From the NCBI GenBank assembly GCA_001725155.1, contig MEFP01000024.1:1-61895 (forward strand): DNA of 61,895 nucleotides, written 5' to 3'. A model generated the notes under the pieces. The model was not told where the DNA came from. It made no database searches and was given only the letters and a program-made list of their open reading frames with translations. The stretch's first letter is position 1, and the number at the start of each line of letters is the position of its first letter. This stretch comes from Lysobacteraceae bacterium SCN 69-320. GTDB taxonomy: Bacteria > Pseudomonadota > Gammaproteobacteria > Xanthomonadales > Rhodanobacteraceae. The translations under genes and the position numbers were made by a program. This document shows, one piece after another, positions 34,861 through 42,187 of the stretch.

Positions 34861-35983
34861 CCGATGCGCTCCAGATCACGCGACGGCCGGGCTCCCAGCC
34901 GCCGCACAGTTCGCCGTTGGCGAACCAGACGAGCTTGTACAGCCGGCCCGAATCGTGGCGCGCGTGCATGGCCGTGTAGTCGGCCGCCTCGAATACGATG
35001 TCGAGGCGATCGCGCCAGCGGCAGACCAGGTTCCAGAAGTAATAGCCTTCGGTCAGGCGCAGCGGCTGCAGCGCCGCGGCCAGCGCCGCATCGGCGAACA
35101 CCGCGTCGAGCGTCGCGTCCATCCGCACGCGCTGCTGCGCGATCAGCCGCGCGGTCGCGTTGACGCGATAGTCCGGCCCGATCTGCGCGAGCTCGCGGAA
35201 GATCACGCCGGTGACCCCCAGATTCGCCGCCGCGTCGAGATATGCGCCGAGATCCGCCGCCGTCGCGATGCCGTCGCGCTGCAGCAGACAGACCAGCATG
35301 ACCGGCACGCGCGCCGCCACGGCCCGCACCGTGCGTGCGAAGACGGCTTCGTCGCGCACGGCGACACCGTCGCGGAAGCGCATCAGCGCCTGATTGCGCG
35401 CGGCGTCGAAATGATGCCGCGACAGCTCGACGCGGCTCAGGCCGAAATCGCCGAGCGCTTGCAGCAATTCCTCGCCGCGCGCCGCGGCGAGTCCGGCGCC
35501 GTTGCTGTACAGCACGCGCTGTTCCACCGGCTGCCCGGCGCGTTCGGCCGCGCTCAGCACCGCGAGCAGGCGCAGCAGCCAGTCGGCATCGTCGGTGTTT
35601 TCCAGGCCTGACAGCGACCAGGACAGCGGCAGGCCGCGCAGCAGTTCCAGCGCACGCGCCAGTCCGTCGAAATAGTCGGCAGCGGGCCGCAAGGTCGCTG
35701 CGGGCGCGGCCGCCGCGGCATGACGCAGATTCTCCGAACAGAAACCGCAGCGCGCCGAGCAAGGCTGTGCCGAGGCGTACGGCGTGAACGTGATCGGCTG
35801 CGCGCAGAGCCAGCGCCGCGCGCCGATCTGCAGCGGCCGCCAGCGCGATTCGTCGTCGCCGGGCGGCGCGCGCAGCGCGAGCTCGGCCAGGCGCGCACGC
35901 AGCGCCGGCGGCAGCTGCGCCGCGTCGACGAGCGGCCGCGCGGCCGCGGCGACGCGGTTCAACGCAAGCAGGGGAACCGGCAT
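34853..35983 (-). CDS. Radical SAM protein of unknown pathway
   Basis: A 376-residue protein with the 4Fe-4S motif CSARCGFC (Cys75, Cys79, Cys82), preceded by ITFTPYASAQP. A TIM-barrel-like body follows: SLSGLENTDDADWL, YSNGAGLA, GLSRVELSRHHFD and VPVMLVCLLQRDGI. The C-terminus (LTEGYYFWNLVCRWRDRLDIVFE, then WFANGELCGGWEPG) looks like a substrate region without extra iron-sulfur cysteines. No close family is recognised. It overlaps the methylase-like gene by 8 bp, indicating coupled translation. Confidence 0.85.
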   Translation of the reverse strand: MPVPLLALNRVAAAARPLVDAAQLPPALRARLAELALRAPPGDDESRWRPLQIGARRWLCAQPITFTPYASAQPCSARCGFCSENLRHAAAAAPAATLRPAADYFDGLARALELLRGLPLSWSLSGLENTDDADWLLRLLAVLSAAERAGQPVEQRVLYSNGAGLAAARGEELLQALGDFGLSRVELSRHHFDAARNQALMRFRDGVAVRDEAVFARTVRAVAARVPVMLVCLLQRDGIATAADLGAYLDAAANLGVTGVIFRELAQIGPDYRVNATARLIAQQRVRMDATLDAVFADAALAAALQPLRLTEGYYFWNLVCRWRDRLDIVFEAADYTAMHARHDSGRLYKLVWFANGELCGGWEPGRRVIWSASGG

Positions 35984-36418
35984 GCGCTAGACCCAGGACG
36001 CACGATTGCAGGCCGGCGGCGGCGCAGCGCCCATGGCGCGGCACGGCGCGACGCCGATACGCGGTCGCGCGCGCGGCACGGCGCGCGACCGCGTACCGTG
36101 CGAATGCGGGATCCGATACGACAGGTCAGGTTGCATGGCTTCGCTCGTCGACACTCCAGCCCAGGTTATACCGGCCGCGGATCGCGCCGGCGTCCGCAAC
36201 GCCGGCGCAGCGGCATCTGCGGAGAACCGTGGACGCAGCCGGAACCGAACAGGCGCGGGCCGGCAGCGGCACGACAAGATTCGCAGGCGGCAGGTTGCCG
36301 CTGGCCGCAGCCGCGGCTTTCGCTTCCGCATGAACCGCAGCGCCCGCGCTTCGCCGCACTGGCAACGCCGCGCCGCTCCGGGCAGGCTGCAGCGGTCCGT
36401 ATCGCCGGAGCCTGCGCC
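35984..36418. other. Intergenic region with a long GC hairpin
   Basis: Between the divergent radical SAM and methyltransferase genes. ACGCGGTCGCGCGC at 36059-36072 pairs perfectly with 36081-36094 across an 8-base loop, 75 bp upstream of the radical SAM start. It may be an operator or an attenuator-like hairpin. No gene is seen in the rest. Confidence 0.5.
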
Positions 36419-37153
36419 ATGACCACGCCGCTGCATCCTTCCGCTGCGACCGGCTTCGACCAGGGCGCGGCCACCTATGCGCGCGGCCGGCCCGACTATC
36501 CGCCGGCCATCGTCGACTGGCTGCGCGAAGCGCTCGGGCTGGCGCCGCAACGGCGCGTCGTCGATCTGGGCGCCGGCACCGGCAAGTTCATGCCGAGCCT
36601 GCTCGCGACCGGCGCCGACATCGTCGCGATCGAGCCGGTCGCCGGCATGCGCGCGCAGTTCGCCGCGGACTTTCCGCAGCTCGCCATCCTCGACGGCACG
36701 GCCGAGGCGATGCCGCTGGCCGACACGAGCGTCGATGCCGTGGTCTGCGCGACGGCGTTCCACTGGTTCGCGACTGCCGCCGCACTGGCCGAGATCCGCC
36801 GCGTGCTGCGGCCCGGCGGCCGGCTTGGTCTGGTCTGGAACGTGCGCGACGAACGCGTGGCCTGGGTCGCGCGCCTGGCCGACCTGGTTCGCGGCTACGC
36901 GGGCGATACGCCGCGGCAGGCCGACGACGCCTGGCGCCGGGTGTTCCCGGCCGACGGCTTCGGACCGCTGCAGCACAGCGAATTCGCTCACGCTCACGAA
37001 GGACCGGCGGAAACCGTGATCGTCGGCCGGCTGCTGTCGACCAGTTTCATCGCCGCGCAGCCGGCGCCGGCGCGCGAGGAACTCGCGCAGCGCATCCGCG
37101 CGCTGAGCCGGCGCCGGCGCGCGAGGAACTCGCGCAGCGCATCCGCGCGCTGA
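36419..37153 (+). CDS. SAM-dependent methyltransferase with frameshifted C-terminus
   Basis: A 244-residue class I methyltransferase: ARGRPDYPPAIVDWL at the start, motif I VVDLGAGTGKFMPSL near residue 43, DGTAEAMPLADTSVDAVVCA, and VLRPGGRLGLVWNVRDE. It resembles UbiE/Methyltransf_11 proteins acting on small molecules. A 47-bp tandem duplication (37060-37153) shifts the frame, so the protein now ends at 37153 in an arginine/serine-rich tail. Without the duplication the frame would continue as IAAEPELAGRGRV and PYRTMAYVTRKIA to a stop at 37239. The lost part is about 29 residues; activity may survive. Confidence 0.85.
   Translation: MTTPLHPSAATGFDQGAATYARGRPDYPPAIVDWLREALGLAPQRRVVDLGAGTGKFMPSLLATGADIVAIEPVAGMRAQFAADFPQLAILDGTAEAMPLADTSVDAVVCATAFHWFATAAALAEIRRVLRPGGRLGLVWNVRDERVAWVARLADLVRGYAGDTPRQADDAWRRVFPADGFGPLQHSEFAHAHEGPAETVIVGRLLSTSFIAAQPAPAREELAQRIRALSRRRRARNSRSASAR
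37060..37153 (+). repeat. 47-bp exact tandem duplication inside the methyltransferase gene
   Basis: Bases 37060-37106 are repeated without change at 37107-37153. Because 47 is not a multiple of three, the second copy is read in another frame and stops at its own TGA. The exact match means the event is recent or an assembly error. Confidence 0.95.
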
Positions 37154-37239
37154 TCGCCGCCGAACCGGAGTTGGCCGGCCGCGGCCGCGTCGCCATGCCG
37201 TATCGCACGATGGCTTATGTGACGCGGAAGATCGCCTGA

Positions 37240-37598
37240 CGCCGCGGTCGCCGTCGCGGCATCGCCGGCATGCGCAGGCGCGGAGACGGCCACATCGGCA
37301 CCATGGGCGCCATGGGCGCGGCAAGCGTGCCGTCTCCGGATTTCGGCACCGCCGAAACCGATGCAGCGGCAGCCCCGGCTCGCGGCTCCGTGTTCGCGCG
37401 CACTTCCAACACCTACGAACGAGCCCGGCCTGACCCCGCCGCCACCGCGGCCTGTCGATTTCGCCGGCGCTCATTCGTCGCCGTGCCAGGAAAGGACGGC
37501 GGAGACGAAGCGATGAGCGCGGCGATGCGGCAGACACGACCGACGAACGAGCGCCGGCAGCCGTCGGCACAGCGACCCGGCCGGCACGGAGACGCGCG
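37240..37598. other. Intergenic region upstream of the MFS gene
   Basis: No gene with coding character, no strong hairpin and no repeat recognised. The promoter of the MFS gene should lie here. Confidence 0.4.
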
Positions 37599-38810
37599 AT
37601 GACACTGCCCTACCGCTGGATCATCGTCGCGGTCGGCGCCCTGCTCGGCTGCGTCGCGCTCGGCGCAATGTTCTCGCTGGCCGTCTTTCTCGCGCCGATC
37701 GCGACGTCGACCGGCTGGTCGCGCACCGGCATTTCCAGCGCGATGACCTTGAACTTCCTGTTCATGGGTGCCGGCGCGCTGGTCTGGGGCGCCGCCAGCG
37801 ACCGCTACGGCGCGCGGCCCGTGGTCGCAACGGGCGTCGTGCTGCTCGGCCTCGCGCTGACCCTGGCCAGCCGCGCGGCCACCCTGACGCAGTTCCAGCT
37901 GGTCTACGGCGTGCTCGTCGGTCTGGCCGCCAGCGCGTTCTTCGCGCCGCTGATGGCGCTGACCACGGCCTGGTTCGATCGTCATCGCGCGCTGGCCGTA
38001 GCGCTGGTTTCCGCCGGCATGGGCGTCGCGCCGATGACGATCTCGCCGCTGGCGCGCTGGCTCATCGACGCCTGCGAATGGCGCACGGCGATGCTGCTCA
38101 TCGGCCTGGGCACCTGGCTGCTGCTGCCGGTCGCACTGCTGCTGCGCCGCGCGCCGCCGGCCGTTGCCGCAACGGCAACGGCGGCCGACACACCGCTCGC
38201 CATCGCCGGCATGACGGCCAGGCAGGCGCTGGGCTCGCGCGAATTCCTCGTGCTCGGCCTGACTTTTTTCGCCTGCTGCGCGGCGCATTCGGGGCCGATC
38301 TTCCATATGGTCAGCTACGCGATCGTCTGCGGCATCGGACCGATGGCCGCGGTCAGCATCTACAGCGTCGAAGGCCTGGCCGGACTGGCCGGGCGGCTGC
38401 TGCTCGGCGCGCTGGCCGACCGGCTCGGCGTCAAGCACGTCATCGTCGCGGGCCTGCTGCTGCAGGCACTCGCGATCGCCGGCTATCTGTTCGCGAGAGA
38501 ATTGCGCGACTTCTATCTGCTGGCCCTGGTCTTCGGCACGGCCTACGGCGGCGTCATGCCGTTGTACGCCGTGCTCGCGCGCGACTACTTCGGGCCGCGC
38601 GCGCTGGGTACGGTGCTCGGCGCGGCGATGATGCTGTCGAGCCTCGGCATGGCGTTCGGTCCGCTGGCCGGCGGCTGGCTGTTCGACACCTGGGGCGGCT
38701 ACGGCTGGCTGTTCATCGGCTCGTGCCTGGTCGGCGTGGCGGCCGCGGCGATGGCGCTCGCGTTTCCGCCGCTGCGGCCACGACCCGCTGCCGCGGCACA
38801 GCCGGCCTGA
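37599..38810 (+). CDS. MFS transporter (monocarboxylate/oxalate-type)
   Basis: A 403-residue inner-membrane protein with twelve hydrophobic segments in two halves joined by a polar loop near residue 190-210. The motif-A loop of the first half reads WGAASDRYGARPVV, and the second half has GALADRLGVKHVI. GWSRTGISSAMTLNFLFMG and GGVMPLYAVLARDYFG are typical of the MCT/OFA-like branch that carries organic acids. The substrate is inferred only at that level. Confidence 0.9.
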   Translation: MTLPYRWIIVAVGALLGCVALGAMFSLAVFLAPIATSTGWSRTGISSAMTLNFLFMGAGALVWGAASDRYGARPVVATGVVLLGLALTLASRAATLTQFQLVYGVLVGLAASAFFAPLMALTTAWFDRHRALAVALVSAGMGVAPMTISPLARWLIDACEWRTAMLLIGLGTWLLLPVALLLRRAPPAVAATATAADTPLAIAGMTARQALGSREFLVLGLTFFACCAAHSGPIFHMVSYAIVCGIGPMAAVSIYSVEGLAGLAGRLLLGALADRLGVKHVIVAGLLLQALAIAGYLFARELRDFYLLALVFGTAYGGVMPLYAVLARDYFGPRALGTVLGAAMMLSSLGMAFGPLAGGWLFDTWGGYGWLFIGSCLVGVAAAAMALAFPPLRPRPAAAAQPA

Positions 38811-38882
38811 GCGCCGTCGCGACAGACGGTGGCGTTATTGCGAGCGCCGCCGTCGGGCCGTCGCCCCACCCGGGATTTCGCG

Positions 38883-39830
38883 ATGCCCGCTACCGGCCCT
38901 GTTCCGCAACCCGTGGTCTCGCCGCTGACGCGCGCGGCGATCTGCCTCGTGCTGTGCCTGCAGGCGGACGCCGACGGTGCCGCCGTGCGCGACCTGGCAG
39001 CCGACCTCGCCGCACTCGTGCGCAGCGTCGGTTTCCGCGATCCGCAGGACGGGCTTTGCTGCGTGCTCGGTTCCGGCGCCGATGCCTGGGATCGCCTGTT
39101 CGGTCCGCCGCGGCCGGCCGAACTGCATCCGTTCCGGGAAATTCGCGCCGACGCGCGGCATGCGCCGGCGACGCCGGGCGACCTGCTGTTCCACATCCGC
39201 GCCGAGCGCATGGACCTGTGCTTCGAGCTCGCGAGCCGCATCATGGTACGCCTCGGCGATCAGGTATCCGCCGCCGACGAAGTGCACGGCTTCCGCTATT
39301 TCGACGCACGCGATCTGCTCGGCTTCGTCGACGGCACCGAGAACCCGGTCGGCCAGCTCGCCGCCGACGCGGTGCTGATCGGCGCGGAGGACGCCGCGTT
39401 CGCCGGCGGCAGCTACGTGATCGTGCAGAAATACCTGCACGACCTGCGCGGATGGAACGCGCTGCCGACCGAGACCCAGGAGCGCATCGTCGGCCGGCGC
39501 AAGCTGTCGGACATCGGACTCGACGATACGGTCAAGCCGAGCTACGCGCACAACGCGCTGACGACGATCGAAGAGAACGGCAAGGAGGTGAAGATCCTGC
39601 GCGAGAACATGCCGTTCGGCCGCGCCGGCCAGGCCGGGTTCGGCACTTGCTTCATCGGCTACTCGCGCTCGCCGCGGACCATCGAGCAGATGCTGCAGAA
39701 CATGTTCGTCGGCCGCCCGGCCGGCAACTACGACCGGCTGCTGGATTTCAGCCGCGCCGTGACCGGCGGCCTGTTCTTCGTGCCGAACGCCGACTTTCTC
39801 GACGACCCGCCGGCGCCGGCCGCGGGCTGA
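38883..39830 (+). CDS. DyP-type haem peroxidase
   Basis: A 315-residue protein from the ATG at 38883. It has the distal motif GFVDGTENP (about residues 150-158), whose Asp acts in peroxide cleavage, then SYVIVQKYLHDLRGWNALP, the proximal region with SYAHNALTT carrying the probable haem-ligand His, and GTCFIGYSRSPRTIEQML. No signal peptide is present, so it fits the cytosolic YfeX-like group. The family oxidises dyes, lignin fragments or porphyrins; the natural substrate is unknown. It follows the MFS gene by 72 bp. Confidence 0.92.
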   Translation: MPATGPVPQPVVSPLTRAAICLVLCLQADADGAAVRDLAADLAALVRSVGFRDPQDGLCCVLGSGADAWDRLFGPPRPAELHPFREIRADARHAPATPGDLLFHIRAERMDLCFELASRIMVRLGDQVSAADEVHGFRYFDARDLLGFVDGTENPVGQLAADAVLIGAEDAAFAGGSYVIVQKYLHDLRGWNALPTETQERIVGRRKLSDIGLDDTVKPSYAHNALTTIEENGKEVKILRENMPFGRAGQAGFGTCFIGYSRSPRTIEQMLQNMFVGRPAGNYDRLLDFSRAVTGGLFFVPNADFLDDPPAPAAG

Positions 39831-39846
39831 CCCGCGCCGCCGGCGC

Positions 39847-40260
39847 TCAGCGCACGCGCACGCCGTGCGCGTAGACGAGACGGCCGCCGAACCAGCCGGC
39901 CACGGCCAGCGCGGCGAAACCGACGATACTGAGCGCGAGCGCCGCCGCGCCCGGCGTGCGCAGCGAAAGACCGTCCAGACGCAGCAGCAGACTGGCTGCG
40001 TACGCGCTCCAGGCCCCGCTGACCCAGAGCAGATGGCGCTGCGCATCGCGCGTGGCCGCGTGCTCCGGCGGCAGCGCGAGCAGATCGACGAAGCCGGCGG
40101 CCATCGCCGCCAGCGCGCTCACGCTGCCGATTGCATGCAGCAGACCGGCGAACTGCCAGGCCGGGGCGCCGGTCACGAGACCGAGCAGATCGGCCGCCGT
40201 GGCCAGCGACCAGCTCGCGATCGGGAAATGCACCAGCGCCGGATGCAGCGGATGGCTCAT
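39847..40260 (-). CDS. DUF2231 membrane protein
   Basis: A 137-residue protein with four hydrophobic segments, opening with HPLHPALVHFPIASW, the DUF2231 hallmark with conserved histidines. The start codon overlaps the stop of the preceding gene by 4 bp. It is the last gene of the run folE, sigma factor, small membrane protein, DUF2231. Function unknown; haem or metal binding by the histidines has been suggested for such proteins but is not shown here. Confidence 0.85.
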   Translation of the reverse strand: MSHPLHPALVHFPIASWSLATAADLLGLVTGAPAWQFAGLLHAIGSVSALAAMAAGFVDLLALPPEHAATRDAQRHLLWVSGAWSAYAASLLLRLDGLSLRTPGAAALALSIVGFAALAVAGWFGGRLVYAHGVRVR

Positions 40261-40601
40261 AGCCCGAGCACTGCGCTGAGCAGGGTCAGGAAGCCAGTGA
40301 CTGCGACGCCGGCATGCACGAACACGATGGCCTTCGGCGCGATCGCGCCGCGCCAGTGCAGCGACGCGAGATAGAACCCGCCGAGCGCCGCAACGACGAA
40401 CAGCGCCAGCGCCGCGACGACACGGCCGGGCGCAGCGCCCTGCAGCACGACGAACAGCAGCAGCACGATACCCGAGGCGCCCAGCGCCGCGTGTGCCGCG
40501 GACAGCGCCCAGGGCGCGATGCGTCCGCGCAGCACGCTGGCGGCGAGCGCGAGGCCGCCGACGGCGCCGATCGCAAATATCAGCAGGGCGATTTTCAGCA
40601 T
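40257..40601 (-). CDS. Small four-helix membrane protein
   Basis: A 114-residue protein from the ATG at 40601 with four predicted membrane helices and very few charged residues. It contains HAALGASGIVLLLFVVLQG and KAIVFVHAGVAVTGFLTLLS, with histidines at similar positions in two helices. It follows the sigma factor gene by 40 bp and overlaps the DUF2231 gene by 4 bp. No family recognised. A membrane-bound regulator of the sigma factor is conceivable, but nothing in the sequence proves it. Confidence 0.75.
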   Translation of the reverse strand: MLKIALLIFAIGAVGGLALAASVLRGRIAPWALSAAHAALGASGIVLLLFVVLQGAAPGRVVAALALFVVAALGGFYLASLHWRGAIAPKAIVFVHAGVAVTGFLTLLSAVLGL

Positions 40602-40641
40602 GATCTTCTCCGCAGTGAGCGGCCGGATCGGCCGCGGGGTT

Positions 40642-41346
40642 TCAGTCGCTACCGGGCGGCAGCGAGGCAAGGCGCTGCATCACCGCCTCGGTCATGCGCT
40701 CGCAGCGCGCGCCCAGAAACGGAAATGCGTCATTCAGAGTCGTCGCCAGCGTGTCGCTGAGCGCCGCGTGCAGTTGCCGGCGCGCGCGGTGCAGCCGCGT
40801 CTTGACGGTTTCGGCGCGCAGGCTCAGCGCGGTCGCGGTTTCCTCGACCGTACAGCCCTCGATCTCGCGCAGTACGAACACGACGCGGAACGGTTCGGGC
40901 AGCGCGTCGACGGCTTTCTCGATCAGGCGGCGGATCTGTTCCCGCGCGACCGCGGCGGCCGGATCGGCGGCGGCGCCCGGAAACGCGACGATGCGCCCCG
41001 GATCGAGCTGCGCGGCTTCGATCTGTTCGACCTCCACGAGGCTGCGCCGGCAGCGCAGGCGGCCGTAGGACGCGTTCAGCACGATGCGCGTGAGCCAGGT
41101 CAGCAGCGAGGCTTCGCCGCGGAACGTCGCGAGGTTCGCATAGGCCTCCATATAGGCCTCCTGCACCACGTCCTCGGCTTCGCCGTCGCTGCCGAGCACG
41201 CCGCGCGCGACGCGGAACAGGCGCCGGTTGCTGCGCTGCATGAGTTCGCGGAACGCGGTGCGGTCGCCGCGCTGCAGCAGCAGGGTCAGCGCGGGATCGT
41301 CCAGCGCAGCGTAGTCGACGGTGCGCGAGGTAGCGCTTGCGGTCAT
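40642..41346 (-). CDS. ECF-type RNA polymerase sigma factor
   Basis: A 234-residue sigma-70-family protein from the ATG at 41346, with AGGAG seven bases upstream. Region 2 includes GSDGEAEDVVQEAYMEAY and FRGEASLLTWLTRIVLN; region 4 includes LPEPFRVVFVLREIEG and CTVEETATALSLRAETVKTRLHRAR read as a helix-turn-helix. No region 1 or 3 is present, so it belongs to the extracytoplasmic-function group. A promoter copy (41366-41395) matching those of folE and the Rieske gene indicates self-regulation. No classical anti-sigma gene is adjacent. Confidence 0.93.
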   Translation of the reverse strand: MTASATSRTVDYAALDDPALTLLLQRGDRTAFRELMQRSNRRLFRVARGVLGSDGEAEDVVQEAYMEAYANLATFRGEASLLTWLTRIVLNASYGRLRCRRSLVEVEQIEAAQLDPGRIVAFPGAAADPAAAVAREQIRRLIEKAVDALPEPFRVVFVLREIEGCTVEETATALSLRAETVKTRLHRARRQLHAALSDTLATTLNDAFPFLGARCERMTEAVMQRLASLPPGSD

Positions 41347-41365
41347 CTCGAATCTCCTTTGCCCT

Positions 41366-41395
41366 GACGGATGCAGCAGTGCGCGCAAGGTTCCC
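41366..41395 (-). promoter_or_regulatory. ECF-type promoter of the sigma factor gene
   Basis: Reading minus, GGGAACCT (41388-41395), 14 bp, then CATCCGTC (41366-41373), 20 bp before the ATG. The same two blocks at the same spacing precede the Rieske gene and, with a weaker second block, folE. GGAAC is the usual -35 core of ECF promoters. It lies in the short gap between folE and the sigma gene. Confidence 0.75.
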
Positions 41396-41397
41396 GC

Positions 41398-42027
41398 TCA
41401 GGCGGCGAGTGCCGCAAGAATGTCGCTGCGCCAGGGTTCGCGGCTGAATTCGCCGAGCAGCCGGCGGGTGACCAGATTCACCCCGTGCAGGCCGATGCCG
41501 CGTGAAGCGATGCAGTCGTGCGTGGCACGCAGCACCACGACCACGCCGCGCGGCTGCAGCGCCTGCTGCAAGGCATCGGCGATTTCGCCGGTCAGCCGCT
41601 CCTGGATCTGCAGGCGCCGCGCATAGGCGTCGACGAGGCGCGCGAGCTTGGAGATGCCGACCACGCGCGTGCCCGGCAGATAGGCGACATGGGCGACGCC
41701 GCGGATCGGCGCCATGTGGTGTTCGCAGACCGAACGCAACGGGATGTCGCGCAGCAGCACGAGGTCGTCGTAGCCGGCGCCGTCGAAGTCGCGCGCGAGC
41801 AGCTGCAGCGGGTCGAGCGCATAGCCGCCGAACCATTCCTCATAGGCGCGCAGCACGCGGGCCGGTGTATCGCGCAGGCCTTCGCGGGACGGCGAGTCGC
41901 CGGCCCAGCCAATCAGCGTGCGCACGGCAGCCTCGGCCTCCGCACGTGACGGGCGCGGCGAGGCGTGTTGGGCGATCGGTGCGGCCGCGGGACGGACGGG
42001 CGGCAGTGGCAGGGTCGTGTCGAACAT
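41398..42027 (-). CDS. folE: GTP cyclohydrolase I
   Basis: A 209-residue enzyme from the ATG at 42027, chosen for GGAG eight bases upstream. The zinc site is VCEHHMAP near residue 103 plus Cys in ATHDCIASRG near 172. GDSPSREGLRDTPARVLRAYEEWF and VVGISKLARLVDAYARRLQIQERLT are conserved blocks. It turns GTP into dihydroneopterin triphosphate for folate or pterin synthesis. Its promoter belongs to the ECF set, so this may be a stress-induced copy beside a housekeeping one. Confidence 0.95.
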   Translation of the reverse strand: MFDTTLPLPPVRPAAAPIAQHASPRPSRAEAEAAVRTLIGWAGDSPSREGLRDTPARVLRAYEEWFGGYALDPLQLLARDFDGAGYDDLVLLRDIPLRSVCEHHMAPIRGVAHVAYLPGTRVVGISKLARLVDAYARRLQIQERLTGEIADALQQALQPRGVVVVLRATHDCIASRGIGLHGVNLVTRRLLGEFSREPWRSDILAALAA

Positions 42028-42053
42028 GGCGGCGCTCCTCAAGGACATGAGCG

Positions 42054-42083
42054 CGCAGATGCGGCACGGCGCGCGAGGTTCCC
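42054..42083 (-). promoter_or_regulatory. ECF-type promoter of folE
   Basis: Reading minus, GGGAACCT (42076-42083), 14 bp, then CATCTGCG (42054-42061), 27 bp before the folE start. The -35 block is identical to the sigma and Rieske promoters; the second block keeps only CATC. It forms one arm of an inverted repeat with the divergent Rieske promoter. Confidence 0.6.
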
Positions 42084-42105
42084 GCCACTGCAGGCACGGT
42101 CAGGC

Positions 42106-42135
42106 GGGAACCTCGCGCCGTCTCATGCATCCGTC
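42106..42135 (+). promoter_or_regulatory. ECF-type promoter of the Rieske/FAD oxidoreductase gene
   Basis: GGGAACCT (42106-42113), 14 bp, then CATCCGTC (42128-42135), 52 bp before the ATG at 42188. Both blocks are identical to those before the sigma factor gene. The two divergent promoters form a palindrome (arms around GCGAGGTTCCCGCC and GGCGGGAACCTCGC). Confidence 0.75.
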
Positions 42136-42187
42136 GGAGCAAACGCGCAAGATAAGCCGGCCCGACGGCATTCCGGAGGATTCCACA

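Noticed and set aside
37270-37602. 110-residue frame before the MFS gene
   Set aside because: Low-complexity Ala/Arg sequence, no ribosome binding site and no family resemblance.
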